Positions 49,898-58,773 of a stretch of DNA of 64,000 nt are shown here, piece after piece. The notes under the pieces were generated by a model. The model was not told where the DNA came from. It saw nothing but the letters and a program-made list of their open reading frames with translations, and searched no databases. The position numbers and the translations under genes were made by a program. The DNA comes from Desulfococcus multivorans. GTDB lineage: Bacteria > Desulfobacterota > Desulfobacteria > Desulfobacterales > Desulfococcaceae. The DNA lies in NCBI RefSeq assembly GCF_001854245.1, contig NZ_CP015381.1, positions 150,001-214,000 of the forward strand, in the 5' to 3' direction. Position 1 is the first letter of the stretch; every line of letters starts with the position of its first letter.

Positions 49898-50039
49898 GCT
49901 CCCGGAGAGACAGGCCTGTCCAGATCTGAACGATTCACATCGCAGCCGCAAGTCAGACGCGTCAAATTATCATCCCCCAAAAAAATCGATGGTCACCTAT
50001 CATTTACAACCCATAACACCAACAAGCATGCAAAAGAGT

Positions 50040-50067
50040 CATATATGACCATCGGTTAAACCTGACC
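50040..50067 (+). promoter_or_regulatory. 28-bp island element, copy A (TGACC-N3-GGTTA)
   Basis: CATATATGACCATCGGTTAA then ACCTGACC matches copy B at 23 of 28 positions; the core TGACC-ATC-GGTTA is at 50046-50058, and GTCATATATGAC here is itself a perfect palindrome. It lies about 190 bases before csbD. The rest of the 49898-50255 gap is AT-rich with no gene seen. Confidence 0.5.
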
Positions 50068-50255
50068 CTTTATATGTCGCTGCCAATGGCATTCCCACCG
50101 GGCTCTTTTTGAATCAATTTAAATAATTATCCTTAAAAGCCAAGAGGATAGCTGCCGTTGTGCCGGGTATTGGCAATCCAGGCATAGAAATTGAAATATA
50201 AACAATCAGAATCACGTAAAATCAACTCAAACCGAAACCAAACAGGAGGAACACC

Positions 50256-50435
50256 ATGAAATCAAGCACGAAAGACAACATGGAAGGCAAGATGCATCAG
50301 GCCAAAGGCAAAATTAAGGAGACCGTTGGAAAAGCAGTCGGGAATCCTGATCTGGAGGCCGAAGGCAAGGTCGAGAATTTAGAAGGCAAAATCCAGGAAA
50401 AGATCGGTGATGTCAAGAAAGTTGTGGGCCAATAG
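50256..50435 (+). CDS. CsbD family stress protein
   Basis: A 59-residue hydrophilic protein: MEGKMHQAKGKIKETVGKAV then NPDLEAEGKVENLEGKIQEK is the standard CsbD sequence, two helical repeats rich in Lys, Glu and Gly. CsbD proteins are abundant general-stress proteins of unknown mechanism. The ATG follows AACAGGAGGAACACC, a very strong ribosome site, in line with high expression. Confidence 0.9.
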   Translation: MKSSTKDNMEGKMHQAKGKIKETVGKAVGNPDLEAEGKVENLEGKIQEKIGDVKKVVGQ

Positions 50436-50692
50436 CAGCGTTATTTTTGAATCCTCGAAAAATTGGAACCGGACATCACAGACTTATCTCCCTTGACTTC
50501 TCAGGCATAGATTTCCAACTATCGATTTTTTCGGCGCTTCTCTCCAACACAGCCGGCCGGGGCTTGGAATACCGGCTTCACGGGCTTCCGATCCGGTGCA
50601 ATGATTTCCTGCCGCGGCCCTGATACCGCCGTCGGCCGGCTCGCATCAGGGCCGGACGGAGACCCATCAAAACCAACCGAAAGGAGAACCCA

Positions 50693-50842
50693 ATGTTGTG
50701 GACGATTGCCGTAATACTGTTAATCCTGTGGCTTCTGGGTCTTGTGAGCAGTTACACGATGGGAGGCTTTATCCATGTTTTGCTGGTGATCGCCGTTATC
50801 GTAGTGCTGCTCAATATCATTCGGGGCCGGAGAGTCCTGTAG
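50693..50842 (+). CDS. Lmo0937-like small membrane protein
   Basis: A 49-residue protein: MLWTIAVILLILWLLGLVSS, a short loop TMGGFIHVLL, a second helix and a basic end IIRGRRVL. This is the typical Lmo0937 family form, two short helices with a G-rich hinge. It is often found beside CsbD and BON genes in stress clusters. The start follows AAAGGAGAACCCA. Function unknown. Confidence 0.85.
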   Translation: MLWTIAVILLILWLLGLVSSYTMGGFIHVLLVIAVIVVLLNIIRGRRVL

Positions 50843-50890
50843 CCACCAAAGCTCATAGACACGCAATTTAAGATAAAGGCACATAATAAT

Positions 50891-51112
50891 ATGAAAATAT
50901 TCACAAATCTTGCCATCATACTGATTGCTGCCGGGATCGTGGCCTTTGGGTATCAAGGGATCGCCGATACGACCAGAGAAAAGGTCGTCGATCTCGGGTC
51001 TCTGCAGATGACGGCGGAGGAGACCGGAATGTTTCCGTCGCCGCCGATGGTTGGAGGGATTGTGTTTTTGTGCTACATCGGGCTGCTGACCAAGGGAAGG
51101 AACAAGAGCTGA
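50891..51112 (+). CDS. Small two-helix membrane protein
   Basis: 73 residues: helix LAIILIAAGIVAFGYQGI, a polar loop with TTREKVVDLGSLQMTAEE, then helix MVGGIVFLCYIGLLTKG. The TTREKVVDLG loop recurs in small DUF3185-like membrane proteins of stress islands. No clear ribosome site precedes the ATG. It sits 21 bases before the acyl-CoA synthetase gene. Function unknown. Confidence 0.7.
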   Translation: MKIFTNLAIILIAAGIVAFGYQGIADTTREKVVDLGSLQMTAEETGMFPSPPMVGGIVFLCYIGLLTKGRNKS

Positions 51113-51133
51113 ACAGATCAGCAGAGGAAAAGA

Positions 51134-53821
51134 ATGGGACAATACAATCTGAACCGCATCTTCAATCCGCGCCATGTTGCAGTGGTGGGCGCCGGTGAAA
51201 AAGCTGGAAGTATTGGTAATGCGCTGATGAGAAACCTGATTGACGGCGGGTTTCCCGGCACATTGCTGCCGGTGAACCCGAGATATAAAACCATCCACGG
51301 GCATACATCCGTCGGATCGGTTTCCGCCTTGGAAACAGGTGTGGACCTTGCGATTATCGCCACCCCGATTCACAGCGTTGTCGATATCGTGAGCGAATGC
51401 GTCGAAAAAAAGGTCGGCGGTGCTGTTGTGATTTCGGCGGGGGGAAAAGAGACCGGTGAACAGGGCCGGGAGATAGAAGAAAGGATTCAGCGGATAGCTT
51501 ACGCCGGGGGGCTTCGTATCATAGGGCCGAACTGCCTGGGCATCATCCGGACCGGCGCGAACCTCAACGCCAGTTTTGCGTCCGAAATGCCCGTGACCGG
51601 AAATCTGGCCTTTGTATCCCAGAGCGGCGCCATTTGCACGGCGATTCTTGATCTGGCGCTCAAGGAGCGCATCGGCTTCAGCCATTTTGTCAGCATCGGC
51701 TCCATGCTGGACGTCGACTTTGGAGATACAATCGATTATCTCGGAAATGATTCCTCGGCAAAAAGCATTCTACTGTACATCGAAAGCCTGACGAATTTCC
51801 GCAAATTCATGAGCGCCGCCCGCTCGGTGTCCCGGGTCAAACCCATCATCGTTCTGAAATCCGGCAGGAGCCCCGACGGTTCAAAGGCCGCCGCATCCCA
51901 TACGGGCGCCATGGCCGGAGAAGATGCCGTATATGACGCTGCTTTCAAGCGCGCCGGCATCGTGCGCGTGGACACCATCGAAGAGCTGTTCGACTGCGCG
52001 GAGCTGATGGCGAAGCAACCGCGGCCGAGCGGCTCCCGGCTGGCGATCCTCACCAATGGCGGGGGGCCGGGCGTTATGGCCGCGGACACGTTCGCCCGGT
52101 ACGGTCAGAAGCTTGCGCCCCTTGATCCTGAGACCCTGCAGGCCCTCGATGCGTTCCTCCCGCCCTTCTGGAGCCGGGGTAACCCCATCGACATTCTCGG
52201 TGATGCCTCCGCGGAGCGATTCTGCCGTGCCCTGGAGGTCTGCTTCAACTCGAAAAACCTGGACGGGATGCTTGTTATCCTTGCGCCCCAGGCCCTTACG
52301 GACCCCATTTCTTTGGCCGAGCGCCTGGCCGCCGTCATGAAAGCGCGCCGGTATCCGGTGGTTGCCTGCTGGATGGGCGGAAAAAGCATTGGAAAGGCCG
52401 TTGAAATTTTGAATGAAGCGGGGATCCCGACCTACGATACGCCGGAACGGGCGGTGAGAGCTTTTCTGTATATGGTTGAACATGCCAGAAACTTAGAAAT
52501 GATTTTGGAAATTCCACCGAAAATGACCAGAGATTTGGTGTTCAATCCGGAGAAAGCCCGAAAGCTGCTTTCCGAGGCGCCCGTGGGGGAATTTATGCCG
52601 GAATCCGATTCCAGGGAACTGCTCATGGCATACGGCCTGCCCGTGATCAGGACGGAAATCGCGAAGACCGGGGCACTGGCTTCAAGTATCGGCCGGGAAA
52701 TGGGGTACCCGCTGGTCATGAAAATTCATTCCCCGGACATCCCTCATAAGACCGATGCGGGCGGCGTTCGGCTGGATTTGCGCTGTGATGCGGATGTTTG
52801 CGAAGCCTACAACCAGATCATATCATCGGCGCGGGAATACAAACCCGATGCCCGGATGGAGGGGGTAACGATTCAGCCTTATTTTTCAAACCCGGATTTT
52901 GAAATTCTGATGGGGGGCAAACGGGATCCCAGTTTCGGTCCGGTGATTCTGTTCGGGATGGGCGGCATTTTCACCGAAGTATTGAAAGATCGGGCTTTGG
53001 GGCTTCCCCCCATGAACCGATTGCTTGCCCGGCGGCTCATGCAGGAAACCAAGGCATACGCTCTGCTGCAGGGATACCGGAACCGCCCCGCTGCCGACAT
53101 GGAGCGGCTCGAAGAAATGATTGTCCGGCTCTCCCAGCTCCTGATCGATTTCCCCGAAATTGCCGAGCTGGACATGAATCCCGTCCTGATCAAGGACGGC
53201 AATCCCGTCGCGGTCGATGCCCGGATACTCGTTTCACCGATTGGGGTGCCTTCCTCCCTGCATCTGGTGATCGGCCCCTATCCGGAAGAGGAAGAGTCCC
53301 ATATGGTCGGGGTTGATGGGCGCCGAATATTTATCCGGCCCGTCAAGCCCGAGGACGCCCCACTTTTTACGGCGTTGTTCAAGACACTCTCCCCGACTAC
53401 GATTTATCATCGTTTTTTCGGTTCGTTAAAGGAATTGAACCCCGAGATGCTGGCCCGGTTCACCCAGATCGATTATGATCGGGAGATTGCGCTCGTTGCC
53501 CTGGATGAAGATATGGATGAAGATTCAGAAACCGACAGCATGCTGGGGGTTGCCAGAATCATCGGAGACCCGGACGGAAAGACGGGTGAATTCGCCGTTC
53601 TGGTGGGTGATGCCTGGCAAGGCAGGGGCATTGGTTCGAACCTGCTGAAAAAGTGCCTGTCCATCGCCGAAAAACGCGGCTTCAAAACGGTACACGGCAT
53701 CGTGCTGAATGAGAACAGGAACATGCTTGCGCTGGGAAAAAAGCTCGGGTTTGAAGCAAAAAGAGACGCCGGAGACAACCGGCTGGTCATTCATTTCGGA
53801 GGAAACAACCCATCTTGTTAA
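51134..53821 (+). CDS. ADP-forming acyl-CoA synthetase fused to a GNAT acetyltransferase
   Basis: 895 residues: CoA-binding Rossmann domain (about 1-130, FNPRHVAVVGAGEKAGSIG), succinyl-CoA-ligase-like domain with the phospho-His loop ASHTGAMAGEDAVYDAAF (near 257), ATP-grasp domain (about 475-700, GYPLVMKIHSPDIPHKTDAG) and a C-terminal GNAT (about 730-890, VGDAWQGRGIGSNLLKKCL). Proteins of this layout include Pat, the lysine acetyltransferase that silences acetyl-CoA synthetase; others make acetyl-CoA and ATP. The active-site His is present here, so the ligase half may be active. The stop overlaps the start of gapN. Confidence 0.9.
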   Translation: MGQYNLNRIFNPRHVAVVGAGEKAGSIGNALMRNLIDGGFPGTLLPVNPRYKTIHGHTSVGSVSALETGVDLAIIATPIHSVVDIVSECVEKKVGGAVVISAGGKETGEQGREIEERIQRIAYAGGLRIIGPNCLGIIRTGANLNASFASEMPVTGNLAFVSQSGAICTAILDLALKERIGFSHFVSIGSMLDVDFGDTIDYLGNDSSAKSILLYIESLTNFRKFMSAARSVSRVKPIIVLKSGRSPDGSKAAASHTGAMAGEDAVYDAAFKRAGIVRVDTIEELFDCAELMAKQPRPSGSRLAILTNGGGPGVMAADTFARYGQKLAPLDPETLQALDAFLPPFWSRGNPIDILGDASAERFCRALEVCFNSKNLDGMLVILAPQALTDPISLAERLAAVMKARRYPVVACWMGGKSIGKAVEILNEAGIPTYDTPERAVRAFLYMVEHARNLEMILEIPPKMTRDLVFNPEKARKLLSEAPVGEFMPESDSRELLMAYGLPVIRTEIAKTGALASSIGREMGYPLVMKIHSPDIPHKTDAGGVRLDLRCDADVCEAYNQIISSAREYKPDARMEGVTIQPYFSNPDFEILMGGKRDPSFGPVILFGMGGIFTEVLKDRALGLPPMNRLLARRLMQETKAYALLQGYRNRPAADMERLEEMIVRLSQLLIDFPEIAELDMNPVLIKDGNPVAVDARILVSPIGVPSSLHLVIGPYPEEEESHMVGVDGRRIFIRPVKPEDAPLFTALFKTLSPTTIYHRFFGSLKELNPEMLARFTQIDYDREIALVALDEDMDEDSETDSMLGVARIIGDPDGKTGEFAVLVGDAWQGRGIGSNLLKKCLSIAEKRGFKTVHGIVLNENRNMLALGKKLGFEAKRDAGDNRLVIHFGGNNPSC

Positions 53822-55437
53822 GTGAAAAAATCCAAAACGTATTTCCGCAGGCCGGCGAGATCCCCGAAACCCTTTTAAACGGGGTTCCCTGCATTCAGAC
53901 CGGCTATCTCGTAAACGGTGAGATTCGGATCTGGGACGGTCCGCGCCAGGAGGTGCTTTCGCCCGTCCAGGTGGCGGACGACACCGGCCCGAAGCCTTTA
54001 TTCGTTGGCGAATATCCGCTGCTGACGGAAGCGGAAGCGCTTGAGGCTCTTGATGCGGCGGTTGCCGCCTATGATCATGGGCGGGGGGTGTGGCCTACCC
54101 TCTCCGTGTCCGAGCGGATTGATCACATGGAGCGGTTCGTTTTCCGAATGATTGAAGAAAAAGACCGGGTCGTGCGGTTTCTGATGTGGGAGGTCGGTAA
54201 ATCGCTCCGGGATTCGGAAAAGGAATTCGACCGGACCGTTCAATACATTAACGATACCCTCTCCGCGCTGAAAGATCTGGATCGCATTTCTTCCCGGTTC
54301 ACCATGGAGGAGGGGATCATCGGCCAGATTCGGCGCGCTCCCATGGGCGTCGTGCTCTGCATGGGACCGTTCAATTATCCGCTCAACGAGACATTTACCA
54401 CGCTGATTCCGGCGCTTGTCATGGGAAACACCGTGATCCTGAAGCCGCCCAAGCACGGTGCGCTTCTCTATGCACCGCTTCTGGCGGCCTTTCGCGAGGG
54501 TTTCCCGAAAGGCGTCATCAACGTCATCTATGGTGAGGGGAGAAAAGTGATACCCCCGCTCATGGCATCCGGCAAGATCAACGTGCTGGCGCTGATCGGC
54601 TCGAGCAAAACGGCGAATGCCTTGAAAAAACTGCACCCCAGCCCCAATCGTCTTCGCTGCGTCCTGGGGTTGGAGGCCAAGAATCCGGCCATTGTGCTGA
54701 AAGACGCCGATCTTGATCTGGCCGTAAAGGAATGCGTTCTCGGTTGCCTCTCCTTTAACGGGCAGCGGTGCACGGCCCTGAAGATTCTCTTTGTGGAAGC
54801 CGGCATCGCGGATGCGTTTCTCGAACGCTTTGCCGCGGCCGTCACCGCCCTGTCCTTTGGGATGCCATGGATAGAAGGGGTTTTCGTGACGCCGGTCGCG
54901 GAAAAAGGCAAGACGGATTACCTGGGAGAACTGGTGTCGGACGCCGTCGCGAACGGCGCACGGATCGTCAATCCTGCTGGGGGGAGCGTTTGCGGCAGTT
55001 TCTTTTTTCCCGCCGTACTGTATCCGGTTCACCCCAACATGCGGGTCTATTATGAAGAGCAGTTCGGACCGGTGATTCCCATCCTGCCCTTCGACAAGAT
55101 CGATGAGCCCATCGCGTATATGATCCAATCGAGCTACGGCCAGCAGGTCAGCATCTTCGGAAGCGATCCGGACCAGATTGCACGGTTGATAGACCCCCTG
55201 GTAAACCAGGTCTGCCGGGTCAATATCAACAGCCAGTGCCAGCGGGGACCGGATACGTTTCCCTTCACGGGACGAAAGGATTCCGCTGAAGGAACCCTTT
55301 CCGTATCCGACGCCTTGCGGGTTTTTTCCATTCGAACACTGGTTGCCGCCAAGCAGACGGAGTTGAACAGGCAGATCATCACCCGCATCGTTCGGGATCA
55401 TACAAGCAAATTTCTGGCGACCGACTTTATTTTGTAG
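53815..55437 (+). CDS. gapN: NADP-dependent non-phosphorylating glyceraldehyde-3-phosphate dehydrogenase (GapN-like)
   Basis: A 540-residue aldehyde dehydrogenase. Catalytic Glu in CVLGLEAKNPAIVL (near 285) and Cys in SFNGQRCTALKILFV (near 320) are present, and GPFNYPLNETF is typical of GapN-type ALDHs. It would oxidise G3P straight to 3-phosphoglycerate, yielding NADPH without ATP. The start is TTG 53815 inside the end of the synthetase gene, with GGAGG 10 bases before; the overlap implies coupling. A phosphoglycerate mutase remnant follows, consistent with a lost lower-glycolysis pair. Confidence 0.82.
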   Translation: MLSEKIQNVFPQAGEIPETLLNGVPCIQTGYLVNGEIRIWDGPRQEVLSPVQVADDTGPKPLFVGEYPLLTEAEALEALDAAVAAYDHGRGVWPTLSVSERIDHMERFVFRMIEEKDRVVRFLMWEVGKSLRDSEKEFDRTVQYINDTLSALKDLDRISSRFTMEEGIIGQIRRAPMGVVLCMGPFNYPLNETFTTLIPALVMGNTVILKPPKHGALLYAPLLAAFREGFPKGVINVIYGEGRKVIPPLMASGKINVLALIGSSKTANALKKLHPSPNRLRCVLGLEAKNPAIVLKDADLDLAVKECVLGCLSFNGQRCTALKILFVEAGIADAFLERFAAAVTALSFGMPWIEGVFVTPVAEKGKTDYLGELVSDAVANGARIVNPAGGSVCGSFFFPAVLYPVHPNMRVYYEEQFGPVIPILPFDKIDEPIAYMIQSSYGQQVSIFGSDPDQIARLIDPLVNQVCRVNINSQCQRGPDTFPFTGRKDSAEGTLSVSDALRVFSIRTLVAAKQTELNRQIITRIVRDHTSKFLATDFIL

Positions 55438-55485
55438 AGAGAATGGTATATAAAACCGTATATGTCGCATAATGGCGGTGCAGTC

Positions 55486-55680
55486 ATGATGACGCTGGTT
55501 CTCCTCAGACACGGTGAGCGCATCTGGAACAAAAAAACCGGTTCACGGGCTGGACGGATGCAGGCCTGTCAGAAAAAGGAATCCAGGAAGCCCGGCAGGG
55601 GAAAGGCATGGCGATGCGTCAGGCGGCGCTGCTGTTTGAAAAAACAGGAGAGATGTTCCGGGGAAGGATGGGGGGCGGAC
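55486..55680 (+). pseudogene. gpmA: Frameshifted N-terminal remnant of phosphoglycerate mutase
   Basis: MMTLVLLRHGERIWNKK opens as in 2,3-bisphosphoglycerate-dependent phosphoglycerate mutase, with the active-site RHG. After a run of seven A's the match continues in another frame as RFTGWTDAGLSEKGIQEARQ and then MAMRQAALLF, so one base has been lost in the A-run. The similarity stops near 55680 and the rest of the gene is gone. Because of the shift, the first frame runs on without a stop into the CheB domain downstream. Confidence 0.75.
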
Positions 55681-58600
55681 ACCATAACAAACAGGAAGAA
55701 AGATAGATCGGAGGCGGCCATCACGCCGGGTGATACCGGGGCAATCGAGACCCAGGAGTGCGTCGCAGCATCAGCCGAGTCGCAGGAGACGGTCGAAAGC
55801 ACCAGCGCATATTTTCCCATCGTCGGCATCGGGGCCTCAGCCGGGGGGCTGGCGGCCTTCGAGGCTTTTTTTTCCGGCATGCCTGCAGACACCGATCCAG
55901 GCATGGCTTTCATACTGGTGCAACACCTTGCCCCGGACCACAAAAGCATCCTCACAAACCTCGTCCAGCGCTACACCCGCATGCAGGTCTTCGAGGTGGA
56001 GGACGGGATGACTGTACGCCCCAACTGCACCTACATCATCCCGCCGGGCCGGGACATGGCTTTTCTGGGCGGCGCTCTCCAACTGCTGGAGCCTTCCGCT
56101 CCCCGAGGCCGGCGGATGCCCATCGACTTTTTCTTTCGGTCTCTGGCCCAGGATCAGCGCGAGCGAGCCATCGGTATTGTGCTTTCGGGAACCGGCAGCG
56201 ACGGCATGCTCGGCGTTCGGGCCATCAAGGGCGAGGGCGGAATGGTTATGGCCCAGAATCCTGCTTCAACCGCGTACGACGGCATGCCGCGCAGCGCCCT
56301 TGCCACAGGCCTGGTGGACTATGAGCTTCCGCCGGCCGAGATGCCCGCCCAGCTTATCGCCTATGCGGCCCACGCTTTCGGAATACCCCGCAGCCCTGCC
56401 ATTGCCTTGCCGCCCAAAGTCGAAAACGCGCTGAAGAAGATATTTATCCTGCTCCGCGCCCATACGGGCCACGACTTCAGCCAGTACAAGCCAAGCACCG
56501 TCAATCGACGCATTGAGCGCCGCATGTCCATCCACCAGATCGAAACCATGGACGGGTACGTGAAGTTTTTGCAGCAGACACCGAACGAGGTGGAAGCCCT
56601 GTTTCGTGACATGCTGATCGGGGTCACGAGCTTCTTTCGCGATCCGGCCGCCTTCAAGGCCGTCCAGGAGCAGATCATCCCAAAGCTCTTTTCCGGGAAA
56701 TCTTCAAACTGCGCGATCCGCGTCTGGTCGGCAGGCTGCTCCACCGGCGAGGAGGCCTATTCCCTTGCCATCCTGCTGGCAGAGCTTCAGGAAAAGCTGA
56801 AACAAAGCTTCAAGGTGCAGATATTTGCCACCGATATTGACAGCCATTCGATTGTCACGGCCCGCGCCGGCCTCTACCCGGCCAGCATCGACGCCGACAT
56901 CTCACCGGAACGGCTGGCACGCTTTTTTTCGGTGGAGCACGACGGCAATTTCTACCGCATCCGTAAAAACATCCGCGACATGTTGGTCTTTTCCGAACAA
57001 AACGTGATCAGAGACCCGCCGTTTTCCAAGATAGACCTGATCAGTTGTCGCAATCTGATGATCTATATGGGCGCTGAGTTGCAAAAAAAAATCATTCCTC
57101 TATTTCACTATGCGCTGAACCCATGCGGATTTCTCTTCCTGGGCACCTCTGAGACCGTGGGGGAGTTCGGCCATCTGTTTACTACCCTGGACCGCATATC
57201 GAAGCTGTACCAGCGCAGGGAGGATTTCCACCCTACAGGACCGTATCGATTTCTGCCGCCCATGACGGAGGCGGCAACGCCGCTTCCGCCGGCAACGCCC
57301 AAGTCGGCCTATCCCGGGAAACCGTCGCTGCGCGAATTGACCGAAAAGGCGCTGTTGCGGCATGTCGCCCCGGTCGCCGCGCTCGTCAACGGCGACGGCG
57401 ACATTCTATATCTCCACGGCCGCACCGGTTTGTACCTAGAACCGGCTCCTGGCGAGACCGGCGTCAACAATATACTGAAGATGGCGCGCGAAGGATTGCG
57501 CCGCGAGCTGGTCACGGCCATTCGCAAAGTCGTCGCCGGTGAGGAGGTCGTGCGCTGCCCGAACCTGCGCGTCAAAACCAACGGTGACGTCACGGCAACC
57601 AATCTGACGGTTCGTACCGTGCCTCTCGGGATGCCGGCGGTTCATGCGGGGGCCTCCGAGGCGCCACTGATGCTGGTCATACTGGAGCAGGGCTTACCCC
57701 TGGAGAGAGGCGAAGACGCTTTGACGGTGCTTTCCGCGACCGAGGCCGTCGCCGGTATCGAAGCAGGCGACGAAGCGCATGCCCTCATCGATTCATTGCG
57801 GCAGGAGCTGCAGGCCAAGGAGGAGTACCTCCAGACCGCCAGTGAGGAGCTGAAAACCACCAACGAAGAGCTCAAATCCTCCAATGAGGAAATGCAGTCG
57901 GTGAACGAAGAATTGCAGTCCACCAACGAGGAGCTGGAAACCTCCAAGGAGGAGCTGGTGTCGATGAACGAGGAGCTCTCCACGGTCAATGCCGAACTGC
58001 AGACCAAGGTTGCGGACCTCTCCCGGGCCAACAACGACATGAACAACCTTCTGAGCGGCACCGGTATCGCCACCGTCTTTGTGGATCAAAGCCTGCGCAT
58101 CCTGCGCTTTACCCCCACCGCCACCCGGATCATCAACCTGATCCACAGCGACATCGGGCGGCCCGTCGGCCACATCGTCTCCAACTTGACTGGCTACGAC
58201 GCGCTGCCGGCGGACACGCAAGAGGTGCTGGACACCCTCGTGCCCAAAGAGGTGGAAGTGCAGACCCGGGCCGGGGTGTGGCACACCATGCGCATCCTGC
58301 CCTACCGAACGCTCGATAACGTGATCGAAGGAGCGGTGATCACCTTCGTGGACATCAGTTCGGCAAAGCAGGCTCAGGAAGCACTGCACGAGGCGCACAT
58401 CCGGGTGACCGAGGCCATTGTCGCCACGGTGCACGAACCGCTGTTGATGCTGGATGCCGACCTGCGGATCATCGCGGCCAGTCGCTCATTTCACAGCATC
58501 TTCCGGGCAGCGCCGGACAGCGCAACTGGTCGATTCCTATACGATTTTGGCAACCACCTGTGGGATATTCCGGTATTGCGGAACCTGCTGGAAACGATTC

Positions 58601-58773
58601 TGGCCCGGGGTTCGGTGTTCAACAATTATATACTGTCGCACGAGTTTGAAGCGATCGGCCTGCGCACCATCCGGATCAACGCCCGCATGGTCAGCGAGGC
58701 CGGCCGGCCCAGATTTATTCTGCTGGCGATGGCGGACATCACCGAACCCAAAAATGAAGGAAATGCACCATGA
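55486..58773 (+). CDS. CheB-CheR fusion with coiled coil and PAS domains
   Basis: Up to 1095 residues. CheB methylesterase (about 110-290) keeps its triad: Ser in GIGASAGG, His in VQHLAPDH and Asp in GTGSDGM. CheR follows (about 311-590, with SAGCSTGEEAYSLAI for SAM binding). A long coiled coil of repeated NEELQS/NEELET units (about 766-850) leads into two PAS domains (855-960 and 970-1088). Such proteins are found in sensory signalling, but no chemoreceptor lies here. The true start is unclear: the first 65 residues come from the mutase remnant and no ATG lies between it and the CheB domain. It overlaps the next gene by 4 bases. Confidence 0.85.
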   Translation: MMTLVLLRHGERIWNKKTGSRAGRMQACQKKESRKPGRGKAWRCVRRRCCLKKQERCSGEGWGADTITNRKKDRSEAAITPGDTGAIETQECVAASAESQETVESTSAYFPIVGIGASAGGLAAFEAFFSGMPADTDPGMAFILVQHLAPDHKSILTNLVQRYTRMQVFEVEDGMTVRPNCTYIIPPGRDMAFLGGALQLLEPSAPRGRRMPIDFFFRSLAQDQRERAIGIVLSGTGSDGMLGVRAIKGEGGMVMAQNPASTAYDGMPRSALATGLVDYELPPAEMPAQLIAYAAHAFGIPRSPAIALPPKVENALKKIFILLRAHTGHDFSQYKPSTVNRRIERRMSIHQIETMDGYVKFLQQTPNEVEALFRDMLIGVTSFFRDPAAFKAVQEQIIPKLFSGKSSNCAIRVWSAGCSTGEEAYSLAILLAELQEKLKQSFKVQIFATDIDSHSIVTARAGLYPASIDADISPERLARFFSVEHDGNFYRIRKNIRDMLVFSEQNVIRDPPFSKIDLISCRNLMIYMGAELQKKIIPLFHYALNPCGFLFLGTSETVGEFGHLFTTLDRISKLYQRREDFHPTGPYRFLPPMTEAATPLPPATPKSAYPGKPSLRELTEKALLRHVAPVAALVNGDGDILYLHGRTGLYLEPAPGETGVNNILKMAREGLRRELVTAIRKVVAGEEVVRCPNLRVKTNGDVTATNLTVRTVPLGMPAVHAGASEAPLMLVILEQGLPLERGEDALTVLSATEAVAGIEAGDEAHALIDSLRQELQAKEEYLQTASEELKTTNEELKSSNEEMQSVNEELQSTNEELETSKEELVSMNEELSTVNAELQTKVADLSRANNDMNNLLSGTGIATVFVDQSLRILRFTPTATRIINLIHSDIGRPVGHIVSNLTGYDALPADTQEVLDTLVPKEVEVQTRAGVWHTMRILPYRTLDNVIEGAVITFVDISSAKQAQEALHEAHIRVTEAIVATVHEPLLMLDADLRIIAASRSFHSIFRAAPDSATGRFLYDFGNHLWDIPVLRNLLETILARGSVFNNYILSHEFEAIGLRTIRINARMVSEAGRPRFILLAMADITEPKNEGNAP

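Noticed and set aside
53998-55512. 504-codon minus-strand open frame
   Set aside because: Shadow of gapN, with His/Gly/Arg-rich low-information composition.
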